From the NCBI GenBank assembly GCA_002376715.1, contig DFOK01000113.1, positions 1 to 17,977 of the forward strand: a stretch of DNA of 17,977 bases. Direction: 5' to 3'. The DNA is from Bacteroidales bacterium UBA3543. GTDB lineage: Bacteria > Bacteroidota > Bacteroidia > Bacteroidales > UBA932. The notes under the pieces were generated by a model, which saw nothing but the letters and a program-made list of their open reading frames with translations, was not told the origin of the DNA and searched no databases. This document shows positions 7,476-16,345 of the stretch, in pieces. Made by a program: the position numbers and the translations under genes. Numbering within the stretch: position 1 is the first letter of the stretch; each line of letters starts with the position of its first letter.

Positions 7476-8588
7476 TTATTTAATAAGTGAGAGCACCTCT
7501 TTTGCAATAGCGTCTGCTGCCTCCTTAAGTCCCAGTTTGAGTACATTTCCTTCCAGTTTTCGGATATGGGCATTGTCGGCCAGTAGTTTTTCTGCGGTAT
7601 CCATTAGCATCTCTTCCGCCATACTATCTTTAACCATCAGCGCTGCCTCTTTTTCCACCAAGGCCATCGCGTTGTGAGTCTGATGGTCCTCCGTAACGTT
7701 GGGCGAAGGAACGAAGATGGTTGCCTTACCGGCGACGCATAGTTCGGAGATTGTTCCCGCTCCTGCACGCGAAATAACCACATCCGCTACAGCATATGCG
7801 AGATCCATCCTTTGGATGAAATCAAAATGCTTTACATTGGGTAGTTCGCGCTCTTTCATATATTCGGCAATGTCGCTGCTGTAATACTTTCCATTCTGCC
7901 ATATAATCTGGTAATCAGCATTTGCACTCTTTTCTGCCACCCATTTCTTCATTGCCTTGTTGAGAGTGCCGCTACCGAGGCTGCCCCCGACAACAAAGAT
8001 GGTCTTTTTATCCGGATTAAGTCCGTAGAAATCATATCCTTCCCTTCTTTCAGCCTCCGTAGGTGGCTTTATTTCCTTTCTAATGGGATTTCCCGTGAGG
8101 ATAATCTTCTCTGCGGGAAAAAACTTCTCCATCCCATCGTATGCGACACAGATTTTGTCCGCTTTTTTTGAGAGAATCCTATTAGTCAATCCTGCATATG
8201 AGTTCTGTTCCTGTATCAGGCAAGGGATTTTCATTCCGGAGGCACTCCATAGCAACGGTGCGCTGGCATAGCCACCCACTCCAACAGCCACGTCAGGTTT
8301 GAACTCTCTTATGATTTGCTTGGCCATTGAGATACTTCTGAGTATTTTGAAAGGCAGAGCAAAATTTGCCAAGGAAAGTTTACGTTGTAACCCCGTTACC
8401 GGCAGACCTTTAATCTCATATCCCGCTTGAGGCACTCTTTCCATCTCCATTCTTCCCTCGGCGCCTACAAAGAGTATTTCAGTCTTAGGCACTATCTCAC
8501 GAAGGGCCCCTGCTATGGAGAGAGCCGGAAATATATGACCTCCCGTGCCCCCTCCGCTAATAATGATCCTTGGATTACTTTTGCTCAT
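7476..8588 (-). CDS. murG: UDP-GlcNAc:lipid I N-acetylglucosaminyltransferase MurG
   Basis: 370 residues. MurG is a peripheral membrane GT-B glycosyltransferase that adds GlcNAc to lipid I, giving lipid II, on the cytoplasmic face. Motifs: glycine-rich loop GGGTGGH (12-18), GVGGYASAPLL (103-113), the second glycine-rich loop GGSLGSGTLNKA (201-212), SRAGAGTISE (273-282) that binds the nucleotide sugar, and PSPNVTEDHQTHNA (294-307) with the conserved D-x-Q-x-x-NA end. The ATG overlaps the ftsW stop by 4 bp (ATGA), coupling lipid II synthesis to the FtsW polymerase. murC follows by 7 bp. Confidence 0.97.
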   Translation of the reverse strand: MSKSNPRIIISGGGTGGHIFPALSIAGALREIVPKTEILFVGAEGRMEMERVPQAGYEIKGLPVTGLQRKLSLANFALPFKILRSISMAKQIIREFKPDVAVGVGGYASAPLLWSASGMKIPCLIQEQNSYAGLTNRILSKKADKICVAYDGMEKFFPAEKIILTGNPIRKEIKPPTEAERREGYDFYGLNPDKKTIFVVGGSLGSGTLNKAMKKWVAEKSANADYQIIWQNGKYYSSDIAEYMKERELPNVKHFDFIQRMDLAYAVADVVISRAGAGTISELCVAGKATIFVPSPNVTEDHQTHNAMALVEKEAALMVKDSMAEEMLMDTAEKLLADNAHIRKLEGNVLKLGLKEAADAIAKEVLSLIK

Positions 8589-9883
8589 AATTCGTAACTT
8601 TCCGACAACATTATTTCCGATTCTTTTTCTTTTGCCTCTTCTTCCAGCTCTTTGCGCTTGATTTCATCCTGTTTGTCCAGTTTTTTACTCACGGAGAGGA
8701 TAATACCGAATGCGCCGCTTAGTACCATATATGCCGTACCTCCGTGACTTATCAGAGGCAACGTGTGGCCCGTGACCGGCATGAGGCCGACATTTACCAT
8801 TATATGCAGGAAGGCCTGGGTGGCTATCAGAAATGCCAAACCCAGGACCAGTGCTCCCGGAAATATGGTTTCACATCGGTTTGCTATAGTGATGCACCTG
8901 AAGAGAAATATCAGATAAATCAATATGACGACAATGCCTCCCAGCAATCCGTATTCCTCCACAATAAAGGCATATATGAAGTCGGAAAAGGCCATTGACA
9001 GGGAATATCTCTGAGTACTTTTGCCCGGACCTTTCCCGATGATCCCCCCTTCGTGTATTGCTACTTTCGCATTAATGGCCTGTCGCTGACCATCCAAATG
9101 CCTCTGTCTTTCAGCAGGTGTCATGGCCGTAGCGGCTTCTTCCATCTCCTCTTTGGCATCAAAAAAGTTGACGATACGGTTAGTGGCAGTACTGAAGCGG
9201 TTGAAGACTTTGGCGACTGAACCCGATTTTTCGCCTTCGGCGTGACTTTTATTGTTGTAAAAAAGGGAGTAGATACCGAACATAGCCAACACAACCAGTA
9301 TCCCTATGCCCGCCGTAATACCCAGATGTTTAATGTTGACATTCATGAAAAAGAGCAGCAATATGCTGATAACACCGAACAACAATGCCGATGAGAAGCT
9401 GTTGGCCATAACCATGATACATACTACTCCAACCGGCAGTAATATCTTAAGGAGAAAGTCTTTGTACCTGGTTAGGGAATTTTCCCATAACTCCAGTGCT
9501 TTTGCAATATAGAGTATCAGTCCTACCTTCGCAAATTCAAAAACCTGGATTGTCCTGCCGAAGAGCTTGATGCCTCTGGCAGCCTCGTTGCGTACATCGG
9601 GTATTATGAAAAGCAAAACAAGCATCACGACCGTTATTCCGAATACGGGAAATGCCAAAAAACGGTAAAACCTCATTGGTATCAGATAGCAAACCAAAAG
9701 GGCAGCCAAACCGATCGATACAGATATGAGTTGCTCCTGAAGTATATAGAGCTTGCTCACGCCTGCCTTGTTGGCCAGGAAAGTGCTGGAAGAGAAGACC
9801 GCCAGCAATGAAATTATAGCCAGACAAAGTACAAGTATCCAAATGATCCTGTCTCCTTGAAGTCTTATTTTCAATCTACCCAT
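8585..9883 (-). CDS. ftsW: Septal peptidoglycan glycosyltransferase FtsW (SEDS family)
   Basis: 432 residues with about ten hydrophobic segments. FtsW polymerises lipid II at the septum with its partner FtsI, in the inner membrane. The SEDS catalytic Asp is most likely Asp301 in SMAFSDFIYAFIVEEYG (296-312), at the end of a long outside loop (about 208-300) that is charged and helical (FDAKEEMEEAATAM). The C-terminal signature GLMPVTGHTLPLISHGGTA matches the family GL-x-P-x-G-x-x-LP-IS-x-GG pattern. The segment RTIQVFEFAKVGLILYIAK corresponds to the usual Q-P-SE-x-AK motif, with PS replaced by VF. It ends with a charged cytoplasmic tail rich in Glu and Lys. Position in the dcw cluster favours FtsW over RodA. 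Confidence 0.95.
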   Translation of the reverse strand: MGRLKIRLQGDRIIWILVLCLAIISLLAVFSSSTFLANKAGVSKLYILQEQLISVSIGLAALLVCYLIPMRFYRFLAFPVFGITVVMLVLLFIIPDVRNEAARGIKLFGRTIQVFEFAKVGLILYIAKALELWENSLTRYKDFLLKILLPVGVVCIMVMANSFSSALLFGVISILLLFFMNVNIKHLGITAGIGILVVLAMFGIYSLFYNNKSHAEGEKSGSVAKVFNRFSTATNRIVNFFDAKEEMEEAATAMTPAERQRHLDGQRQAINAKVAIHEGGIIGKGPGKSTQRYSLSMAFSDFIYAFIVEEYGLLGGIVVILIYLIFLFRCITIANRCETIFPGALVLGLAFLIATQAFLHIMVNVGLMPVTGHTLPLISHGGTAYMVLSGAFGIILSVSKKLDKQDEIKRKELEEEAKEKESEIMLSESYEL

Positions 9884-9889
9884 CTCTTT

Positions 9890-11224
9890 TTAAAGATTTT
9901 TTACGGCAGCCTTGAACTGTCTGCCTCTGTCTTCATAATTCTTAAATAGGTCAAAACTCGCGCAGCTGGGCGATAGGAGTACGGTATCACCCTTTTTAGC
10001 TATGGACGCAGCTATCTTTACGGCCTCCTCTGCAGAGCGGGTATCGTGAATTTCAGCCACCTTGTCTCCAAAATAATCGTGAATCTTGCGATTGTCCACG
10101 CCGAGGCAGACTATGGCTCTGACTTTTTCTTTCACCAGATCCGAAATAGGGGAGTAGTCGTTGCCTTTATCGGTTCCCCCGAGTATCAGCACAATGGGAG
10201 TTTTAATGCTTTCCAGCGCATACCAGGTAGAGTTGACATTGGTAGCCTTGGAATCGTTGATATACATTACACCACCTACGGAGAGCACTTTTTCCATTCT
10301 GTGTTCTACTCCTTTGAATGTAGTCAGAGCTTCCCGTATGGTGCTGTTGGTGATATTCATTATTTTGCCGGTGATGGCCGCTGCCATTGAGTTGTATATG
10401 TTGTGTTTTCCCTGGAGCGCAAGTTCGTGGAGAAACATTTCATAACTGCTATTGCCATATCTGACGCACATTTTGTCTCCCTCGACACAAGCTCCCTGCT
10501 CCACGACGGTCTTCTGGCTGAATGGAAGTTTCTGTGCCTGGATAATGATGCGGTTGAGATGTTCTATAGTTATTTCATCGTCAGAGCAGAAAATGAAACA
10601 GTCCTCCTTTGCCATATTTCGGGTAATCCGGAATTTGGAGTTGATGTAGTTCTGCATCTGATTGCCATATCTGTCGAGATGGTCAGGTGTGATGTTGAGC
10701 AATACGGCTATATCCGCCCTGAACTCATACATTCCGTCAAGCTGGAAGCTGCTTATTTCAAGCACATAGATATCGTGCTTCTCCGTGGCTACCTGATATG
10801 CATAGCTTTGGCCGATATTGCCGGCCAGACCCACATTAAGGCCGGCATTTTTAAGTAAATAGTATATAAGAGAAGTAGTAGTGGTCTTGCCGTTGCTGCC
10901 GGTGACGCAGATCTTCTTGGAGTTGTCATATCTGCCAGCGAACTCTATTTCCGAAATCACGGATACACCACGGGCATTGAGTGCGATAATCAATGGCGCA
11001 GTATCCGGAATGCCGGGACTTTTGATTACTTCATCAGCAATACATATCTTCTCCATGCTATGTCCCTCCTCCTCAAAGGGGATTCCGTACTCTTTAAGAC
11101 GTGCGGCGTGTTCCTCCTTGATTTTGCCATTGTCTGAGAGAAAGACGTCAAATCCTTTGACCTTCGCCAGAACTGCAGCTCCGGTGCCACTCTCTCCACC
11201 GCCCAAAACAACGATTCTTTGCAT
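9890..11224 (-). CDS. murD: UDP-N-acetylmuramoyl-L-alanine--D-glutamate ligase
   Basis: 444 residues, the normal MurD length. It adds D-glutamate to UDP-MurNAc-L-Ala with ATP in the cytoplasm. Motifs: VLGGGESGTGAAVLAK (6-21) for uridine nucleotide binding, P-loop GSNGKTT (109-115), LEISSFQL (155-162), NITPDHLDRYG (177-187), a probable carbamylated Lys197 in NSKFR, then NDSKATN, LGGTDKGNDY and LSPSCASFDLFKNYEDRG toward the C-terminus, all family-typical. ATG 11224 lies 6 bp after the mraY stop. ftsW begins 6 bp after its own stop. Confidence 0.97.
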   Translation of the reverse strand: MQRIVVLGGGESGTGAAVLAKVKGFDVFLSDNGKIKEEHAARLKEYGIPFEEEGHSMEKICIADEVIKSPGIPDTAPLIIALNARGVSVISEIEFAGRYDNSKKICVTGSNGKTTTTSLIYYLLKNAGLNVGLAGNIGQSYAYQVATEKHDIYVLEISSFQLDGMYEFRADIAVLLNITPDHLDRYGNQMQNYINSKFRITRNMAKEDCFIFCSDDEITIEHLNRIIIQAQKLPFSQKTVVEQGACVEGDKMCVRYGNSSYEMFLHELALQGKHNIYNSMAAAITGKIMNITNSTIREALTTFKGVEHRMEKVLSVGGVMYINDSKATNVNSTWYALESIKTPIVLILGGTDKGNDYSPISDLVKEKVRAIVCLGVDNRKIHDYFGDKVAEIHDTRSAEEAVKIAASIAKKGDTVLLSPSCASFDLFKNYEDRGRQFKAAVKNL

Positions 11225-11230
11225 AACTTA

Positions 11231-12529
11231 CTACCTTATCTTTAATGTTACTACTGTCAATACCGCGAGTATGATCGAGATAATGATGAATCTCGCCACA
11301 ACCTTCTGTTCAGGATAGACTTTCCCCGGCCATTGGATTAGCGCATCCGGATTTTCCTTTTGGAAATGGTGGTGGAGTGGTGTCATCTTGAATACTCTTA
11401 CGCCGGTACCACTCTTTTTCTTTGTGTATTTGAAATAAAACCTCTGTATCACAACTGAGAGACTTTCCAGAAAGAATATTCCGCACAGCAGGGGAAGGAG
11501 CAATTCTTTCCTGACGAGAATGGCGCATACGCCTATTATGCCACCGAGAGTCAGACTGCCCGTATCTCCCATAAAGACCTGGGCAGGGTAGGAGTTGTAC
11601 CACATAAATCCCAGAAGGGCCCCTACCATTGCTGAAAAGAATACGGTAATCTCAGCACTGCTCGGGATATACATTATGTTGAGATACTCGGAATAAATGA
11701 CGTTACCTGAGAGGTATGCAAATATTCCGAGAGTGGCGCCTACAATGGCTGTTACTCCGGTTGCAAGACCATCAAGCCCATCCGTGACGTTGCATCCGTT
11801 GGAACAGGCCGTTATCACCAAAATGATGAAACATATATATATGAACCATTTGAAATATTCCCCGAAACCTCCTCCGAAAGGGGAGAGCCATCCGTAGTCA
11901 AACTCATTGTTCTTTACGAATGGAAGCGTAGTTTTGGTGCTGTTTTCCAATAAGTCGGTGTCAACAATCACATTGCCTGCCGGAATAGCATTGTCAGCTG
12001 CAATTACTTCATAGGTGTTCTTTGCAACGGGGGCGGTTTTTTTCTGTTCTCTGAATCCCGCCTCATTGCTGAAGCACATTATCAATCCTACAATCAGACC
12101 CAGGAGTACCTGGGATGCTATTTTGTACCAGCCGTTGAGGCCCTCCTTTTTATTCTTGAATACTTTAATGTAGTCATCCAAAAATCCGATCGTACCAAAC
12201 CATACTGTGGTGAGGATCAATATCAGGATATTGATGTTGGTCAGGTCGCAGAATAAGAGTACCGGCACCAGTATTGATATGATGATAATGATTCCGCCCA
12301 TAGTAGGGGTGCCCTTTTTCTGTAACTGGCCTTCCAGACCTAGATCGCGGATGGTTTCGCCGATTTGTTTTTTCTTAAGCCAGACAATCAGTTTACGCCC
12401 TATTATCAGCGATATCAGGATGGCGACGATGCTGGCTCCGAAGGATCTGAATGAGATATACTTCATCAGTCCGGAACCGGCGAAGTCTATGTTCGCTCTA
12501 TCAAAATATTCAAAAAGGTGGTACAGCAT
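11231..12529 (-). CDS. mraY: Phospho-N-acetylmuramoyl-pentapeptide-transferase MraY
   Basis: 432 residues with about ten membrane segments. MraY transfers phospho-MurNAc-pentapeptide to undecaprenyl phosphate, making lipid I in the inner membrane. Motifs: KKGTPTMGG (71-79), GFLDDYIKV with Asp118-Asp119 (115-123), NVTDGLDGLA (247-256), FMGDTGSL (319-326) and the histidine loop PLHHHF (384-389). It is longer than proteobacterial MraY (about 360) because of an insertion of roughly 65-70 residues at about 155-225. This is a polar region between membrane segments and, as far as I recall, a Bacteroidota feature. The 26-bp gap from murE is the largest in the operon, holds no obvious ribosome site, and is too small for a terminator. 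Confidence 0.97.
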   Translation of the reverse strand: MLYHLFEYFDRANIDFAGSGLMKYISFRSFGASIVAILISLIIGRKLIVWLKKKQIGETIRDLGLEGQLQKKGTPTMGGIIIIISILVPVLLFCDLTNINILILILTTVWFGTIGFLDDYIKVFKNKKEGLNGWYKIASQVLLGLIVGLIMCFSNEAGFREQKKTAPVAKNTYEVIAADNAIPAGNVIVDTDLLENSTKTTLPFVKNNEFDYGWLSPFGGGFGEYFKWFIYICFIILVITACSNGCNVTDGLDGLATGVTAIVGATLGIFAYLSGNVIYSEYLNIMYIPSSAEITVFFSAMVGALLGFMWYNSYPAQVFMGDTGSLTLGGIIGVCAILVRKELLLPLLCGIFFLESLSVVIQRFYFKYTKKKSGTGVRVFKMTPLHHHFQKENPDALIQWPGKVYPEQKVVARFIIISIILAVLTVVTLKIR

Positions 12530-12555
12530 AGGTAGAGGTTTTGTTGGTGTTCCTG

Positions 12556-14004
12556 TTATAGTTGTTCAAATGTGTCGGAGATAATCTCCTTGTCGTCAAA
12601 ATGGTGTTTTTCTCCTCCGACAATCTGGTAGTTTTCGTGGCCTTTACCTGCCACAAGTATGACGGCTCCTTTAGGGGCCATCATAATGGCTGTGCGAATA
12701 GCCTCTCTGCGGTCGGTAATAAAGAGTGACCTTGCTTTTTCGGCCTTGTTGAGCCCATTACGGATATCGTTTATAATGGCATCGGGATCTTCGAAACGTG
12801 GATTGTCCGATGTCACAATTACTTGGTCTGCATATTTTGTGGCGATGACGCCCATTTCGGGACGTTTGCTCTTATCCCTATTGCCTCCGCAACCGAATAC
12901 GCAGATTAACTGGCGCTCTTTTGCGGTCGAGCGAAGTGTTTTGAGGACATTTTCGAGAGCATCGGGAGTATGGGCATAGTCCACGATTGCGGTAATCTCA
13001 TTTCCCCCGCGCACATATTCCAGGCGACCCGCCACAGCCTTCAATAAACTCATTTTAACCAGCACTTCATCTCTGACGGCTCCCAAAAGGATGGCCGTTG
13101 CGTAGACTGCCAGCAGGTTATATGCATTGTGTGCTCCTATAAATTGTGTCCAGAAACGATTGTTGCCGATAGCGAGCATCATCCCCTCTATAGTCTCTTC
13201 CACGATTTTACAGTTAAAGTCGGCAATAGTGCGGCAGGAATATCTTTTTACAGTTGCCTTACAATTTTGCACCATTACTTCACCGTTTTTGTCATCTATA
13301 TTTATGAGGGCAAAAGCATTTTTAGGCAGATTATCGAAAAGTCGCTTCTTGCAATAAAGGTATTCGAGAAATGTATTGTGGTAATCGAGATGGTCATGAG
13401 TAAGATTGGAAAATATGGCTCCCCTGAATTGCAAACCATGGACACGTTCCTGGTCCAGAGCGTGGGAACTCACCTCCATGAAGCAATACTCACACCCCCT
13501 TTCAGCCATTAGAGCCATCAGTTTGTTGAGAGCAATAGCATCGGGAGTGGTATATTCGGTTTCAAATTTCTCTTCTCCGATGTAGTTGGCAATGGTCGAA
13601 ATCAGCCCACAGTAATAACCGAGTGAGGTGAAGAGATGGTAGAGTAGTGTCGCCGTGGTGGTTTTGCCGTTGGTGCCGGTTACGCCTACCAGATTGAATT
13701 TGGATGATGGATTGCCGTAAAAACGAGATGCTGCCAGGCCGGCTGCCTTCCTGCTGTCGGGTACCTTTATATATGTGGCATCTCCTCCCTTGAATTCACC
13801 CTCCTGGTAAATCACTGCCGATGCGCCTGCCTTGATGGCACTTTCGATATAGTCGTGTCCGTCACTCTTGCTGCCGACTGCCGCTATGAAGAGCGAACCC
13901 GTGCTGCATTTGCGGGAGTCAAGCGTGATGTCGCATATCTCGGAGTCTATACTGCCGTTTATGTCGAGGACTTCAATTCCTTTGAGTATCTTATTCAGTT
14001 GCAT
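12556..14004 (-). CDS. murE: UDP-MurNAc-tripeptide synthetase MurE, meso-DAP type
   Basis: 482 residues from ATG 14004. A TTG four codons upstream was rejected because MQLNKILKGIEV is a standard MurE start. MurE adds the third stem residue. The DNPR motif (400-403, DNPRFEDP) is the signature of enzymes that select meso-diaminopimelate over lysine. Other motifs: P-loop TGTNGKTT (109-116), TTPDA (152-156), EVSSHAL (177-183), a probable carbamylated Lys219 in YCKKRLF, and DYAHTPDAL (342-350). The start lies inside the last 14 nt of ftsI in another frame, so the two are translationally linked. No murF follows, which is usual for Bacteroidota clusters. Confidence 0.96.
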   Translation of the reverse strand: MQLNKILKGIEVLDINGSIDSEICDITLDSRKCSTGSLFIAAVGSKSDGHDYIESAIKAGASAVIYQEGEFKGGDATYIKVPDSRKAAGLAASRFYGNPSSKFNLVGVTGTNGKTTTATLLYHLFTSLGYYCGLISTIANYIGEEKFETEYTTPDAIALNKLMALMAERGCEYCFMEVSSHALDQERVHGLQFRGAIFSNLTHDHLDYHNTFLEYLYCKKRLFDNLPKNAFALINIDDKNGEVMVQNCKATVKRYSCRTIADFNCKIVEETIEGMMLAIGNNRFWTQFIGAHNAYNLLAVYATAILLGAVRDEVLVKMSLLKAVAGRLEYVRGGNEITAIVDYAHTPDALENVLKTLRSTAKERQLICVFGCGGNRDKSKRPEMGVIATKYADQVIVTSDNPRFEDPDAIINDIRNGLNKAEKARSLFITDRREAIRTAIMMAPKGAVILVAGKGHENYQIVGGEKHHFDDKEIISDTFEQL

Positions 14005-16006
14005 ATTTTTCGGCAAGATAAATTTTGACTTTTTTATTTGATGTCTCTGAACCCGGTTCAGGCTCCTGTTTTACTACGGCACCGTGTCCGGAAAAGGAGA
14101 CCGAATAACCCCTGCTTTCAAGGGTGCTTATACTGTTTTTGAGACCCATTCCCATTACATCAGGCACTCCTGAGAGCGTATCATTGACGGTGCGGTTGGG
14201 ATACTCCTTATATTTGGGAAGTTGTCCCGAAGCTCTCATCTGTCCGTTCCATTCGGGCGATGAAGCATAAATATTGTCGACAATCTCTCTTACGACAGGG
14301 CCTGCCCAGGTGCCACCGTAGAAGTTTTTGTTTGTAAGCCCGGAGTAAACCACTGCAATAACAGTATAGCGGGGGTTTTTGTAAGGGAAAAACCCCACAA
14401 ATGTGCCTTGGTGGATTTTCCTGCCCTGGCTATCGATATAAGCCCCGTTGGTTGGAATGACCACTCGTGCAGTACCTGTCTTACCGGCTACTTCCACCTT
14501 GCATCCGTGGAAGGAATTCTTGCCTGTTCCATTCTCCACAACACCTCTAAGGGCTTTATGGAGTTGTTTCGCGGTTGATTCGGAACAGATGGTCGATAGC
14601 ACTTCAGGTTCAACTTTTTCAACTGATTGCCCATCCTTGAGATATTCATTTATCAGGTGAGGTCTGACCATCACTCCATTATTGGCAACAGCGTTGTACA
14701 ATGTGATGATATGGAGTGGTGTCATCTCTACGGCATAACCTATGGAAACGGAGGCAAGATCAATATCACTCCAGTATCTGACCTTGTCAGAAGGGTGCGG
14801 AATGGTAGCATTGCCAATACCATTGATTTCTATGTCGTGTTTCGTGTCGATCTTCATCGCCTTGAGCTGATCCATATATTTTTCCGGTTCAGATCCGAAA
14901 TGTTCCCATACCTTGGCTCTGAATACATTGTTTGAAGAGATCTCAAATCCCCTCTGGATGGATATGTTGTCGTAGTGGCGCAAATATTCGTCTTCAAATG
15001 TTTTCTTTCCTATTTTGTAATAGACATATGCCGGCATTTCATCTTCCAGTTTGACTTTGCCGGTTTCGAGAAGAATCGCAAGTGAGGTGAGTTTGAACAC
15101 CGATCCCGGTTCTCCTATTCTACCAATTGCATAATTGTATCTTTCAGAATAATTTCCATCGTGCTTTTCGAGATTGACCATAGCTTTGATCTCTCCGGTG
15201 CTCACTTCCATGACTATCACCGTACCTGCCTGGAGCTCTTCACTCTGCGATAACTTATCGCGCAGTGCCCTCTCTGCTATATTTTGGATGTCCACATTTA
15301 GAGTGGTTCTGATGTCGGTGCCATTTACCGGAGGAGTGATAGCTCTTTCGCTATCGGGAATCCATTGGTTGCCTTCGGTCCGTTTCATCGGACGAATGCC
15401 CGGTTTTCCCCTGAGTATGGAGTCGCAACTCCCTTCAAGTCCCACTCTCATCTGGTCCTGGTCCCTCTTAAGGTGTCCCAAAGTGCGGTAGGCAAGACGA
15501 TCATAGGGATACTCGCGGTGATCTACTTCTTCGATGATGATACCGCCTCTTCCCGGTCCGTACTTGAGAATTGGGAAGGTCTTGATCAATTTCATCTCCT
15601 GGTACTTGAGCAGTTGCTTGTTAATGCAGACATATCTTCTCTGCTCTTCACGTGCCGTTTGTAAGAACTTCTTGTATTCTGCCGCACTGCGATCTTTGTA
15701 AAGTTTCGCGAGTTCGATTGAGAGGGCTTCCACATTGTTGTCAAAGAGCGTGTCGGCTATGACATCTCTGTGTAGATCCATGTAGAGCAGGTATTCCGGA
15801 ATGGAAAAGGCCAGATATCGGCCGTCATCGGAGAGAATGCTGCCTCTATGGCTCTCTATCTCATCGTCACGCGTTACCGCGCCTACAACATCGGGTACAT
15901 CAGGGATATTGACAAACTGGGTAAGCACCATTTTCACCAGCGCCCCTATTGCGATGAGGATGAAAATGACATATGCTATGCCTACTCTGCCGATATTTAC
16001 TTTCAT
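13991..16006 (-). CDS. ftsI: Septal transpeptidase FtsI (class B PBP) with C-terminal PASTA domain
   Basis: 671 residues. FtsI (PBP3) cross-links the stem peptides of the glycan made by FtsW, from the periplasmic side. One membrane anchor at about 8-30 is followed by the class B N-terminal module beginning near the conserved RG of ESHRGSI (51-57). Catalytic motifs are SVFK (302-305), SSN (357-359) and KTG (509-511). A PASTA-like domain begins at VPDVMGMGL (614-622) and runs to about 666. PASTA domains are better known from Gram-positive PBPs, but Bacteroidota FtsI often carries one. ATG 16006 has an AAGGAGAG site 7 nt upstream. Its 3' end overlaps murE. Confidence 0.96.
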   Translation of the reverse strand: MKVNIGRVGIAYVIFILIAIGALVKMVLTQFVNIPDVPDVVGAVTRDDEIESHRGSILSDDGRYLAFSIPEYLLYMDLHRDVIADTLFDNNVEALSIELAKLYKDRSAAEYKKFLQTAREEQRRYVCINKQLLKYQEMKLIKTFPILKYGPGRGGIIIEEVDHREYPYDRLAYRTLGHLKRDQDQMRVGLEGSCDSILRGKPGIRPMKRTEGNQWIPDSERAITPPVNGTDIRTTLNVDIQNIAERALRDKLSQSEELQAGTVIVMEVSTGEIKAMVNLEKHDGNYSERYNYAIGRIGEPGSVFKLTSLAILLETGKVKLEDEMPAYVYYKIGKKTFEDEYLRHYDNISIQRGFEISSNNVFRAKVWEHFGSEPEKYMDQLKAMKIDTKHDIEINGIGNATIPHPSDKVRYWSDIDLASVSIGYAVEMTPLHIITLYNAVANNGVMVRPHLINEYLKDGQSVEKVEPEVLSTICSESTAKQLHKALRGVVENGTGKNSFHGCKVEVAGKTGTARVVIPTNGAYIDSQGRKIHQGTFVGFFPYKNPRYTVIAVVYSGLTNKNFYGGTWAGPVVREIVDNIYASSPEWNGQMRASGQLPKYKEYPNRTVNDTLSGVPDVMGMGLKNSISTLESRGYSVSFSGHGAVVKQEPEPGSETSNKKVKIYLAEKYATE

Positions 16007-16010
16007 ATTC

Positions 16011-16343
16011 TTACTCTCCTTTTACTCTTTTAGGTGGGTCAGTGGGTGCATGGAGTTTGGAACCAAAATTCTGCAGTATTTTTTCTACCTTTATCCTGTT
16101 GTCAATGCTCACGAGATCAAGAGACCTCTGCTGGCGGCTTATCTCGAGATCCTTGATTATGGTCGAGTTCTTCTCAATTCTTACAAACCGGCTCTCGATA
16201 TAGAGATTCCAGCTGATAAAAAGCACAAGCAGGATAAATATGTATATGAAGAACCACAGAAATCTGTCCATTCTCCTTTTCAATATGAACGACCCGCTGA
16301 AAAACGAGGTGGTCTTATCTATAATCTTTCTTTTCAGTCCCAT
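16011..16343 (-). CDS. FtsL-like single-pass cell division protein
   Basis: 110 residues. The N-terminus is basic and cytoplasmic (1-26), one strong hydrophobic segment spans about 27-47 (FLWFFIYIFILLVLFISW), then a helical, charged periplasmic part (about 50-92) that could form a short coiled coil. This is the topology of FtsL, which pairs with a partner in the divisome to activate FtsW-FtsI. Its place between rsmH and ftsI is the normal ftsL position. Sequence is too divergent to prove homology with E. coli FtsL by eye, so no symbol is assigned. It starts 2 bp after the rsmH stop with a near-perfect ribosome site, and ends 4 bp before ftsI. Confidence 0.85.
   Translation of the reverse strand: MGLKRKIIDKTTSFFSGSFILKRRMDRFLWFFIYIFILLVLFISWNLYIESRFVRIEKNSTIIKDLEISRQQRSLDLVSIDNRIKVEKILQNFGSKLHAPTDPPKRVKGE
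16014..16021 (-). promoter_or_regulatory. Strong ribosome binding site of ftsI
   Basis: AAGGAGAG on the minus strand, 7 nt before the ftsI ATG at 16006. It is encoded by the last codons of the ftsL-like gene (Lys-Gly-Glu), so ribosomes finishing that gene are next to the ftsI start. Confidence 0.8.
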
Positions 16344-16345
16344 TT

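Noticed and set aside
7469..7573. Longer murC with a start inside murG, and similar upstream extensions of rsmH, ftsZ, ftsA and murE
   Set aside because: The extra residues do not match the families, several begin with TTG or GTG, and the chosen starts align with family N-termini, ribosome sites or stop-start overlaps.
6098..14004. Absence of murF, murB and ddl from the cluster
   Set aside because: This is the usual state in Bacteroidota, where these genes lie elsewhere, so it is not a sign of loss.
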